From Pseudacidobacterium sp036264445 (GTDB lineage: Bacteria > Acidobacteriota > Terriglobia > Terriglobales > Acidobacteriaceae): 13,213 nucleotides of DNA. The position numbers were made by a program, and so were the translations under genes. The notes under the pieces are model-generated. The model saw nothing but the letters and a program-made list of their open reading frames with translations. It was not told the DNA's origin and did not search any database. This document shows positions 1 to 6,296 of the stretch, piece by piece. The stretch spans positions 1 to 13,213 of the forward strand of contig DATAQW010000039.1 in NCBI GenBank assembly GCA_036264445.1. The letters run 5' to 3'. Numbering within the stretch: position 1 is the stretch's first letter; the number at the start of each line of letters is the position of its first letter.

Positions 1-790
1 GGCCTATATCCCAGCGAGGAGTGTGGCCTCAGCGTGTTGTAATGCACTCGCCACCTTTCACATAAAATCTGTGCCTCCTTGAGGGAATAGAAGATCTCTA
101 CGTTCAACAGCTCATCCCGCAGCTTGCTGTTGAACGATTCGCAATAGCCGTTCTCCCATGGAGATCCAGGCTCGATGTATAACGTCTTTGCACCGGTAGC
201 TTGAAGCCACTGGCGTAGATTCCTGGCTACGAGTTCGGGGCCATTGCCCGAACGTATATGTTCAGGAACGCCACGCAGAATCATGGCGTCGCTGAGCGTG
301 TCAATCACATCATGACTGTTCAGCCGCCGCGCTACACGAATCGCCAGGCATTCCCGGCTATACTCATCGATCAGGTTCAGCATGCGTATGGTTCTTCCAT
401 CATGTGTCCTGGCGCTGACAAAATCGCACGCCCAGACATGGTTGCGATGTTCCGGATGCAACCGAATACACGATCCATCATTGAACCAAAGTCTCCCTCG
501 CGGCTTTTGCTTCTGTGGCACTTTCAGCCCCTCGCGACGCCAGATACGCTCGACTCGATCCTTGCCTATTTGCCAGCCGGCGCGTTGCAACAACGCCGTG
601 ATCCGGCGATATCCATAGCGTCCATATTGACTGGCTAATTGATAATGGCCCGGGTCAATTGATCTTCATCTGTACGATGTAATGTATCGGAATCAGCCGC
701 TGCGTGCCTCTAGGCTGATCGACCAATCGGCACGCACGTCCCTTCACTGATCCGATGCGCCTGTTCCGCATAACGCACCGCGCATCATCG
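1..790 (-). pseudogene. IS3-family transposase OrfB (DDE integrase), frameshifted and catalytically dead
   Basis: From 638 down to 1 one minus-strand frame stays open and reads as an OrfB core, starting LASQYGRYGYRRITALLQ and running to HYNTLRPHSSLGYRP at the window edge. It contains a DD(35)E framework: D1 in WACDFV (423-425), the D2 position at 246-248 and E in CESFN (138-140), with exactly 35 residues between D2 and E. The D2 codon is GGC, so the usual RSDNGPE reads RSGNGPE and an essential metal ligand is lost. Upstream the homology continues only by changing frame: near 740 (GRACRLVDQPRGTQR is in another frame), near 700, and near 639 (TDEDQLTRAII then a one-base slip). A stop lies in the likely OrfB frame at 785-787. 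It is therefore a pseudogene even before the edge truncation. Confidence 0.85.
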
Positions 791-801
791 CCGCTCAGGG
801 C

Positions 802-1080
802 TTAAAAATTTCCCCGCGCCAGATCCTCTAAAACCTGCTTATCCAGGCTCAAATTCGCTACCAGCCATTTCAAGCGGCTGTTTTCCTGCTCCAGTTCTTT
901 TAGGCGTCTTGCCTGATCCACCTTTAACCCGTCGTACTCTCTTCGCCAGCGATAGTAGGTCTGCTCTACGATCCCAGCTTCTCGTGCTGCCTGCTCGGTT
1001 GTTTTTCCATTTGCCACAGCCACTTCAATTTGCCGCAGCAAGTTCACAATCTCTTCTGGCCTATACATCTTCTTCGCCAT
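802..1080 (-). CDS. IS3-family transposase OrfA (helix-turn-helix subunit)
   Basis: This 92-residue protein matches OrfA of IS3-family elements in length and layout. The N-terminal part (residues about 5-50) is a transposase_8-type helix-turn-helix ending in the typical TYYRWRREYDGL recognition segment. The rest (about 55-85) is a leucine-rich coiled coil (KELEQENSRLKWLVANLSLDKQVL) used for multimerisation. In active elements OrfA binds the terminal repeats and is joined to OrfB by ribosomal frameshifting. Here it ends with TAA, and a T/A-rich run lies at the expected junction. The start ATG at 1080 is preceded on the minus strand by GAGGAGCCGAGGAAA, a plausible ribosome site. OrfA itself looks intact, but its partner is not. 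Confidence 0.85.
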   Translation of the reverse strand: MAKKMYRPEEIVNLLRQIEVAVANGKTTEQAAREAGIVEQTYYRWRREYDGLKVDQARRLKELEQENSRLKWLVANLSLDKQVLEDLARGNF

Positions 1081-1128
1081 TTTCCTCGGCTCCTCTATAC
1101 CAGTTTCTCGCTCTTATCTGCTGGTACA

Positions 1129-1468
1129 TCCCGAGCCGGGCACTCCACCTCCGTATGGGCGACAATCCGATCACAACCGCAGGGTCCGTCGCTTCCTGGT
1201 CGACCGATTGGTTTGGGATCCCATGAAATCTTTAGCTAGCAACCTTGCGTCTGATACAGCTCTGCGCGAAAAGCTCCATCATGCCATCGGAATTGCACGA
1301 GCACGCATGGCGTCGAAAAACAGCACGGTGAGATCAGAATGCGAAAAATTAGAGAACTTCCTTTGGGATCACCAATTGACCATCGAGCAAGTCTACATTG
1401 GAGGGACCATGGGGCCACAATCGTATTCGATTCGCTCTATGGACGCCAATTCACATAGAGATCCCAGC
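1129..1468. other. Flank between IS remnant and exported-protein gene, no clear gene
   Basis: About 340 bases with no gene I can support. The frame of the downstream gene stays open back to a TTG at 1208 and would add 87 residues, including a helical stretch (LREKLHHAIGIARARM...LENFLWDH). That extension would put the obvious signal peptide in the middle of a protein, so I treat it as non-coding or as a relic of something the insertion sequence disrupted. I see no convincing promoter or hairpin. Confidence 0.4.
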
Positions 1469-2836
1469 ATGATCAGGACAGCCGCGTCTTGCGCCATAAT
1501 CCTGGCGGCGCTTTTTGCATTCGAAGCGTCCGCGCAGGTCTCAAAGTCTCCGAGTCCGGCTACAAACGTTCCTGCTGACAACGCACCTGTTCAACGTACG
1601 GTTGCTTTGACGGTGCCCAAAGGAGCGCCACTCCAGATCGCGCTCGACAGCGAGGTCCGCCTGAAAAAGGAGGGGCAGCCGCTTCAGGGCCACCTGATGC
1701 AGCCGGTCTACGCCTTTGACCGGCTCGTTCTTCCGCTGGGTACGCGAGTTCAGGGTCACATCTCGAAGATCGGCAGGCCGAGCGGAAAGCAGCTCACTTG
1801 GTCAATCCTGAATGCAGACTTCTCGCCGCCACGGCCGATTGAGGTGTCGTTTGACCAAATCGTGCTTGCGGATGGGAGGCAGTTGCCTCTGCACATCGTC
1901 GTCGTCCCCGGTTCGGGCCAGGTGATCAGACTGGTTGACTCTGGATCTGCAAACAAGGGTGGTGCGAAGAATGCTCTGTCAGCAAAGATGGACGAGGCGA
2001 AGCAGGAGTGGCAACAGGCAATGCAGCAGATAGAACAACCAGGGAAAGTGCATCGTGCATTCCGGCTTGGAGTCGCGCAGCTGCCCGTTCACCCGCAATA
2101 CATCGATGCAGGTACTCTGTACAATGCCGAGTTGCAGGAACCGTTGAATTTTGGGAGCGAGGCGGTCAAAGAGCAAACGCTCCAGTCGATCGGCACGCCA
2201 CCTCCGCCGGGAAGCTTGGTGCGCGCTTGGCTGCTCACGCCGCTTGACTCAGGCACGACGAAGCGTGGGGAGACCGTTCAGGCTGTTACATCCAGACCGC
2301 TCTTTGACGGAGATCGTTTGATTCTGCCGCAGGGAACACTGCTGAATGGATCAGTTTTACAGGTGCGGCCTGCGCGGCGTTTGAAGCATAACGGTCAACT
2401 TCGCATTGCCTTTCATGAGTTGACGTTGCCAAGTGGGTCGACGTTCAGAGTGGACACGACGCTCGCGGGTATTCAGGCTGGGCAGACAGACGATCTCGAT
2501 CCAGAGGGCGCGGCGAAAGCAACAAACCCAAAGTCACGCTACGTTACTACAGGTATTGCCGTGACCCTGGCTTGGGTGGGCAGCGGCGGCAAGAATGATG
2601 TGGGCACGGCTGGCCCGGCTGCGGGAGGAGCGGTAGCCTTTCGCTTAGTCGGCATTATCGTGGGGCTGGCGGTCCGCTCGCACACGATGGCTATCCTCAT
2701 GAGCGCTTACGGCGGCAGTAGGTCTATTTACATGAACTTTTTCAGCCGCGGTCGCAACATCACTTTCCCGCGATACACCACAATGGATATTGGCTTCGGC
2801 GGCCGAACGGCAGCACCGATGCCGACCAACCCCTGA
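1469..2836 (+). CDS. Exported two-lobed beta-rich protein of unknown function
   Basis: 455 residues from the chosen ATG. The start is set by a classic signal peptide directly after it: MIRTAAS, a hydrophobic core (CAIILAALFAF) and a SAQ cleavage site near residue 22. A longer in-frame version exists but would bury this signal. The body holds two related lobes, about residues 49-145 and 250-330. Both carry the pattern DRL(V/I)LPxGTxxxGxV followed by a strand of the type FxxxxLxxGxxxxL, which looks like an internal duplication. A charged helical linker (about 171-195, KMDEAKQEWQQAMQQ) separates them. Near the C-terminus a Gly-rich and hydrophobic segment (about 381-425) is followed by FPRYTTMDIGFG. 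I associate this build with uncharacterised exported proteins of Acidobacteriota. There is a loose resemblance to the beta-barrel of VirB10/TrbI proteins, but no secretion genes lie nearby. Function unknown. Confidence 0.75.
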   Translation: MIRTAASCAIILAALFAFEASAQVSKSPSPATNVPADNAPVQRTVALTVPKGAPLQIALDSEVRLKKEGQPLQGHLMQPVYAFDRLVLPLGTRVQGHISKIGRPSGKQLTWSILNADFSPPRPIEVSFDQIVLADGRQLPLHIVVVPGSGQVIRLVDSGSANKGGAKNALSAKMDEAKQEWQQAMQQIEQPGKVHRAFRLGVAQLPVHPQYIDAGTLYNAELQEPLNFGSEAVKEQTLQSIGTPPPPGSLVRAWLLTPLDSGTTKRGETVQAVTSRPLFDGDRLILPQGTLLNGSVLQVRPARRLKHNGQLRIAFHELTLPSGSTFRVDTTLAGIQAGQTDDLDPEGAAKATNPKSRYVTTGIAVTLAWVGSGGKNDVGTAGPAAGGAVAFRLVGIIVGLAVRSHTMAILMSAYGGSRSIYMNFFSRGRNITFPRYTTMDIGFGGRTAAPMPTNP

Positions 2837-3213
2837 CGAAACTGACGGGAGCATAATCGTCAACCTCAAGACTTACATCGCTAGATAGGCGGGCGGCGCC
2901 GGAGTGCTGTAGTGGCGATATTCTATTAGTCCGTGGCCGCATCAATGGAACGTCTCGGAGTCCGCCGGAATGTAATTTGGCGGACCGATTATCCGCTGCC
3001 CACTTCGTAATCGAGAGAATTTAACCGTAATGCAAGCGAGCCAAGCGCCAGGCAAAAGAGGGCGTTTTACGTAACCTGCTCGAAACAAACGAGATGCGCA
3101 CTGTACCTAAATTTGTACCTGGAAAATAACCAAACGTTCGCTGCATCGACCGTCTGCAATAATAACTGTTGCCGCAGGGCATTGATAATAAGCGAGTTGA
3201 ACAAGATCGTGTT
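2837..3213. other. Intergenic stretch 3' of the tRNA, possible old integration flank
   Basis: No credible gene in these 377 bases. The part next to the 3' end of the tRNA is A/T-rich. It contains two direct copies of TGTACCT (3102-3108 and 3114-3120) spaced 12 bases apart on the plus strand. Short tandem motifs of this kind between a tRNA 3' end and an integrase gene are often arm-type binding sites for tyrosine recombinases, but no integrase can be read here in any frame. The link to integration is a suggestion only. Confidence 0.3.
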
Positions 3214-3300
3214 TGGTGCCCGGAGGGGGACTCGAACCCCCACTCGATTGCTCGATGCGAATTTTAAGTCCGCTGCGTCTGCCGATTTCGCCATCCGGGC
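3214..3300 (-). tRNA. tRNA-Leu (anticodon UAA)
   Basis: The minus strand folds as a class II tRNA. The 7-bp acceptor stem is GCCCGGA (3300-3294) with TCCGGGC (3224-3218). The anticodon stem GCGGA/TTCGC encloses the loop CTTAAAA, placing TAA at the anticodon position, so it reads UUA leucine codons. The D-arm region (GGCGAAATCGGCAGACGC) is typical of tRNA-Leu. A long variable arm (ATCGAGCAATCGAGT region) is followed by the T-arm GGGGG-TTCGAGT-CCCCC. The discriminator base is A at 3217, and the CCA end is encoded (3214-3216). Without CCA the gene is 84 bases, a normal length for this isotype. Confidence 0.95.
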
Positions 3301-3435
3301 TATTTGTGGAAGGGTCTCTCTTAATCGTAAATGAAAAAGCCTATGTGCAATTCTCTTGGCCGCACCGAGTGCCGGTTCTGGCCGACTAGAGACGAACGTA
3401 AATTGCCGATATCCTTAGAACCACAACACGACATC

Positions 3436-4014
3436 TCAAAACTTCACTGTCGGAGCCTGCCTCGATGATTCGCTGGCCTGGAAGTAATCATTGTTTGGCT
3501 GAAAGCCTGCTATGCCTGCCCAGATGCTGTTCGGAAATTGCCGGATGAATGTGTTGTAGTCCTGCAGCGTTTGATTGTATCGACGGCGTTCTACTGCGAT
3601 GCGATTCTCAGTGCCTTCGAGCTGGTCCTGAAGCGCGAGGAAATTCTGGTCAGCTTTCAGGTTAGGATAGTTCTCTGATATTGCCAGCAACCGTCCAATG
3701 GCTGAGTCGAGCTGACCATTAGCCGCAATTTTGTCGTGAGGATCGTGTGCGTTCAGCAACGCAGCCCGCGCATTGGCGATATCCGAAAACACAGTCTCTT
3801 CATGAGTGGCATAACCTTTAACCGTCGCCACCAGATTCGGAATCAGATCAGCGCGACGCTGCAAAACCACGTCCACCTGCGACCACTGCGCGTGAATCGC
3901 TTCCTGTTTCGCGACCATCTGGTTCTTGGCGCTCACATAACTGCCAAACACCAGCAGCACGGCCAGAAAAATCACAACAACAAACGCAATTGCAATCCAC
4001 AACCCACGTCTCAT
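3436..4014 (-). CDS. lemA: LemA family membrane protein
   Basis: 192 residues from the chosen ATG. One membrane segment lies at residues 6-26 (WIAIAFVVVIFLAVLLVFG), followed by a long helical domain outside the membrane. The LemA core is clear: WSQVDVVLQRRADLIPNLV at 44-62 continuing to VKGYATHEETVF, then YPNLKADQNFLALQDQL (116-132) and EGTENRIAVERRRYNQ, ending with the FP...GFQPN tail. The family is widespread, membrane anchored and biochemically poorly defined. The frame stays open three codons further up to a TTG at 4023. The ribosome site AAGGAG (minus strand, about 4027-4032) is too near that TTG but well placed for GTG at 4017 or ATG at 4014, so I use the ATG. The TPM-domain gene lies upstream on the same strand with a 124-base gap, a frequent genomic partnership. 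Confidence 0.93.
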   Translation of the reverse strand: MRRGLWIAIAFVVVIFLAVLLVFGSYVSAKNQMVAKQEAIHAQWSQVDVVLQRRADLIPNLVATVKGYATHEETVFSDIANARAALLNAHDPHDKIAANGQLDSAIGRLLAISENYPNLKADQNFLALQDQLEGTENRIAVERRRYNQTLQDYNTFIRQFPNSIWAGIAGFQPNNDYFQASESSRQAPTVKF

Positions 4015-4138
4015 CACGGGCAATTTCTCCTTGCATCAAAACCGTTGCTTCCAACCAGAGGGTATCACGCAGCTTTCAGTATCCTGTCTGCCTGAGTACC
4101 CCCCAACAACTGGGGACTAACAACAAACAACCGTCTTT

Positions 4139-4915
4139 TCACCAGTCGCCGCCAGCACCGCCGCCACCAGTGCTACCGCCTCCCCAACCGCCAAAACCGC
4201 CACCTCCACTACTGCCTCCGCCAAAACCTCCACCACCACCCCATCCCCCTCCGCGGCCGAGAAACATTCCCAGCAGAAAGCCGAGCAGTCCTGAGCCGCC
4301 GGCTCGCGCAAGAAAGAGAATGACAAGGAAAATGATGACTGCGAATACGATGAGTTGCCCAAGACTTAAACGAACAGCTTGCTGCCGTGGCGCAATGTGC
4401 GTCTGTTGCAGTGATTGCAAAGTCACGCCCGCATCCCTGGCAATGATCTGCGCAATCTGATTCACGGCCAGCGATACTGCGTCATCGTAATCACCCGCGC
4501 GCAGATAGGGGACCATCTGCCGCCCGATTTCTCCTACGCGAGAATCAGGCAGAATAGCTTCAAGACCATAGCCAGTGGCAATCCACCGTTTACGGTCTTC
4601 GACAGCGAGCAGAACCAGCACTCCTCTGTCCTTCTGGCCAATCTTCCATTTGTCCCAGAGCGCAACTGCATAGTCCTGAATCGGTTGCCCATCAAGCGTC
4701 TTTACCGTCACTACTGCAATCTGCGCATGCGCCTGACGGTCTATCTCACCGCTGAGGTTGTTCAACTGCTGCCTAGTCTCCGGAGAAAGCACATTGGCAA
4801 AATCGCTGACATAGCCAGTTGCCGCGGGAAGGTCTTTGACTGCTTGCGCATGTGCGGCAAAAGACCACAGCAACAGGGCAAGCCCAAGCCATCGACGTAC
4901 TAAATGACAGCGCAT
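4139..4915 (-). CDS. TPM-domain (YgcG-like) membrane protein with Gly-rich tail
   Basis: 258 residues. A signal peptide (about 1-24, hydrophobic LGLALLLWSFAAHA) leads to a TPM domain at about 35-160. The domain opens with GYVSDFANVLSPETRQQLNNL, then has QIAVVTVKTLDGQPIQDYAV, the KDRGVLVLLAVEDRKRWIATGYGLE block and GEIGRQMVPYLRAGDYDDAV. A single membrane helix follows at about 185-205, then a tail of 40-odd residues that is nearly all Gly, Ser and Trp and ends GGDW. TPM domains were named from a chloroplast thylakoid protein linked to photosystem II repair. Bacterial members are exported and often encoded next to LemA, as here. Function in bacteria is not settled. The ATG has AAGGG only 3 bases upstream, a poor fit for a Shine-Dalgarno site, and a TAGAAT hexamer just before it. 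Confidence 0.9.
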   Translation of the reverse strand: MRCHLVRRWLGLALLLWSFAAHAQAVKDLPAATGYVSDFANVLSPETRQQLNNLSGEIDRQAHAQIAVVTVKTLDGQPIQDYAVALWDKWKIGQKDRGVLVLLAVEDRKRWIATGYGLEAILPDSRVGEIGRQMVPYLRAGDYDDAVSLAVNQIAQIIARDAGVTLQSLQQTHIAPRQQAVRLSLGQLIVFAVIIFLVILFLARAGGSGLLGFLLGMFLGRGGGWGGGGGFGGGSSGGGGFGGWGGGSTGGGGAGGDW

Positions 4916-4987
4916 CGACCCTTATTCTAACTGTTCGTATGCAAATCTCTTTGCGTGCGTCTAAACTTGTTGCAAAAGGAGTGACCC
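4916..4987. promoter_or_regulatory. Divergent intergenic promoter region
   Basis: This 72-base gap separates two divergent exported-protein genes and must hold both promoters or their ends. On the minus strand TAGAAT (about 4923-4928) resembles a -10 box lying so close to the TPM gene's ATG that the transcript would be leaderless or nearly so. No good -35 box is seen. On the plus strand I see no clear promoter hexamers, only the ribosome site AAAGGAG before the ATG at 4988. Confidence 0.3.
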
Positions 4988-5521
4988 ATGCTCCGACGAT
5001 TCCTGATCCTTTCACTCGCCTTTTTCCCATCATTCGCAACACACTCATGGGCTCAAGCGCAAAAAGATCCTCTCAACCCCGACGAGGTCGAGCAGGTGCG
5101 CGAATACGCAGACCGCCCGATTGACCGTCTGAAGCTCTTTCAAAAATTTATTGATCAGCGCATCGACGCCATCACAAAACTTTCTTCTGATAAGAAAACC
5201 CCGAACCGCAACGCCGAGCTGCGCGCAAGAATTGAGGAGTTCACTTCCCTGGTCGATGAGCTGCAGGACAATCTGGACGCGTACGATCAGGAACATGCCG
5301 ACATTCGCAAAGCGTTGAAGCTTCTTGCTCCGTCCAGCGAAAAATGGCAACCCACGCTGCAAATGCCTGAGGCGAATCCCAGCTACGACTTCGCTCGCAA
5401 AACCGCCGCTGAAGCCGCAAAAAGCGCCGCCGATCAGATAAAAGAACTTCAAGCCGACCAGGAAAAATACTTCGCCGAGCACAAAGACCAGGCCGGTAAG
5501 AACGGCACTGGACCGCAGTGA
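4988..5521 (+). CDS. Small exported helical protein of unknown function
   Basis: 177 residues. The start is supported by AAAGGAG six bases upstream and by a signal peptide immediately after it (residues 1-23, MLRRFLILSLAFFPSFATHSWAQA with a plausible cleavage after WAQA). The mature protein is almost entirely charged helix: residues 32-115 look like a helical bundle or coiled coil (EVEQVREYADRPIDRLKLF, RNAELRARIEEFTSLVDELQDNLDAY), and a second Ala- and Lys-rich helix covers 135-168. No Cys, no recognised catalytic motif. It probably acts in the periplasm, alone or as a structural or assembly factor. It is transcribed away from the TPM/LemA genes and followed closely by a hairpin repeat that could end its transcript. 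I do not recognise a named family. Confidence 0.8.
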   Translation: MLRRFLILSLAFFPSFATHSWAQAQKDPLNPDEVEQVREYADRPIDRLKLFQKFIDQRIDAITKLSSDKKTPNRNAELRARIEEFTSLVDELQDNLDAYDQEHADIRKALKLLAPSSEKWQPTLQMPEANPSYDFARKTAAEAAKSAADQIKELQADQEKYFAEHKDQAGKNGTGPQ

Positions 5522-5544
5522 TGACTTCTCCCTGCTGTGGGAAC

Positions 5545-5581
5545 TGGCCCACTCAAGCCAAAACAAGGCTTGAGTGGGCCA
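5545..5581. repeat. REP-like hairpin repeat, copy 1 (perfect 15-bp stem)
   Basis: The arms TGGCCCACTCAAGCC (5545-5559) and GGCTTGAGTGGGCCA (5567-5581) are exact reverse complements around a 7-base loop AAAACAA. It sits 24 bases after the stop of the 4988-5521 gene and may end its transcript, although no U-run follows on the plus strand. Related hairpins with the same TTGAGTGGG core occur at 9643-9673 and 11337-11371, so it is a member of a dispersed family and not an ordinary terminator. Confidence 0.85.
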
Positions 5582-5724
5582 CCCGCCATGATGAGCAACT
5601 GATCACCGAAAGAGTAGTTGTGGAACTCTGCCATCGCAGAAAGCCATTGGCGAAACGTCGCTGATTTCGCTGTATCATCGGTCTGCGCGGCCAGCTTGTT
5701 GATGCTCTCAGCAACGCTATCCAT
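5582..5724 (-). pseudogene. Remnant of ArdC-like antirestriction protein, N-terminal part only
   Basis: Minus-strand frame starting MDSVAESINKLAAQT and continuing FRQWLSAMAEFHNYSFGDQL then LIMAG. The FRQWL, FHNYSF and NQLLI-like pattern is that of the N-terminal ssDNA-binding domain of ArdC-type antirestriction proteins carried by plasmids and integrative elements. The likeness stops at about residue 47, exactly where the hairpin repeat (5545-5581) begins, and the remaining translation is repeat plus shadow of the neighbouring gene. The usual continuation (RPDATRVAGFxTW) and the C-terminal metalloprotease domain are missing. I read it as a scar of a lost mobile element. Family assignment is by recall of the motif over under 50 residues. 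Confidence 0.6.
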
Positions 5725-5914
5725 CAGGCTTAAGCGGTTGATGGCTCGGTCAGGTAGGGATTTATGGCGGCACGTGCAACTTTGGGGAACTGATTCGCCA
5801 ATGATCGAGCCTCTGGACCAGACGCATGAGCGAACAGAGGTTATGAAAGATGAAGCAGTAGGCGGCGAAGTGATTGTACTTGATTAGCTGTATGCTGTTT
5901 CTTTTCTTGCTTGG
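5725..5914. other. Intergenic scar region, unexplained short open stretch
   Basis: No supported gene. The minus strand has a short open stretch (about 5775-5905) containing IKYNHFAAYCFIFHNLCSLM and then RLVQRLDHWRIS before a stop. Its biased, protein-like composition suggests another gene fragment, but I cannot name a family. Inverted 7-base arms GATTAGC (5882-5888) and GCTAATC (5914-5920) flank the 3' end of the next gene but are 25 bases apart and may be chance. Confidence 0.3.
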
Positions 5915-6268
5915 CTAATCTTTTGCCGGATAACCGACCGTTAATGGTGATATAGCTGTAACTATGTCATTGCTTGAGAAATCTGTCGTAGTATTCGGAT
6001 CCCGTTGGAATCCTATATCGACTTTTATATACTCACAGCTTTTATACACATACGTTGTCTTGTCCCGAAATGTCATACCACCTGCCGCCTTGAAATAGGC
6101 TTCTACGTCTCCTCTCTTCATGCCAGGCTTAAGATGTTCATAGTCTTTGAGTGCTTCGGCAACAATTGAGCAGCATTGCGATGCGGTGGTAGTTCCTGCT
6201 GGTGTCTGCATGGCTGGTATAGACAGGGCGATGCTCATCAGCACAGCACTCATGATTGTTTTGAGCAT
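5915..6268 (-). CDS. Small exported protein, BamE-like motif, unknown function
   Basis: 117 residues. The ATG is preceded five bases upstream by GGGAGG, a strong ribosome site. A signal peptide covers about residues 1-20 (MLKTIMSAVLMSIALSIPA). Next come a vicinal Cys pair (C32-C33), a helix and the segment LKPGMKRGDVEAYFKAAGG (47-64), which recalls the 'GM t..dV...lG' helix-strand entry of SmpA/BamE-type domains. Predicted strands TTYVYKSCEYIKVDIGFQRD (71-90) and DIVTAISPLTVGYP follow. There is no lipobox. It begins 28 bases after the stop of the 793-residue exported protein on the same strand, so the two probably share a transcript and act in the same compartment. I recall similar hypotheticals in Acidobacteriota. 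The BamE comparison is a fold guess, not a function. Confidence 0.75.
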   Translation of the reverse strand: MLKTIMSAVLMSIALSIPAMQTPAGTTTASQCCSIVAEALKDYEHLKPGMKRGDVEAYFKAAGGMTFRDKTTYVYKSCEYIKVDIGFQRDPNTTTDFSSNDIVTAISPLTVGYPAKD

Positions 6269-6296
6269 TTGAACCTCCCAAGTAAAGTCATGGTCG

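Larger units (their letters stand above)
1..1128 (-). mobile_element. Degenerate IS3-family insertion sequence, right part cut by window edge
   Basis: On the minus strand an OrfA-type helix-turn-helix gene is followed directly by an OrfB-type DDE integrase, the standard IS3-family layout. The reading style (MYRPEEIVNLLRQ in OrfA; HNDGR-, PWENGYCESFN- and RPHSSLGY-like blocks in OrfB) is closest to the IS407 group. The element runs off the left edge, so only one end could lie here. I place it tentatively near 1128, where the minus strand reads TGTACCAG, resembling an IS3 terminus starting with TG. The opposite terminal repeat and the target duplication cannot be seen. OrfB is broken, so the copy is not autonomous. 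Confidence 0.8.

Noticed and set aside
258..638. Plus-strand frames of 126 and 78 codons at the left end
   Set aside because: They lie antisense to the OrfB frame, which gives a clear DDE integrase translation.
1208..1468. 87-residue N-terminal extension of the exported protein from TTG at 1208
   Set aside because: No ribosome site, a rare start codon, and a clear signal peptide begins only at the ATG at 1469.
3067..3334. Open frames on both strands across the tRNA (75 and 73 codons)
   Set aside because: They translate the tRNA-Leu gene itself; the protein-like phrases are tRNA arms read as codons.
4096..4118. CCCC-AACAACT-GGGG hairpin between the TPM and lemA genes as a terminator
   Set aside because: The stem is short and no U-run follows on the minus strand, so I do not call a terminator.
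4117..4460. Pro-rich plus-strand and Val/Ala-rich minus-strand frames over the Gly-rich tail
   Set aside because: They are alternative readings of the repetitive Gly codons at the end of the TPM gene.
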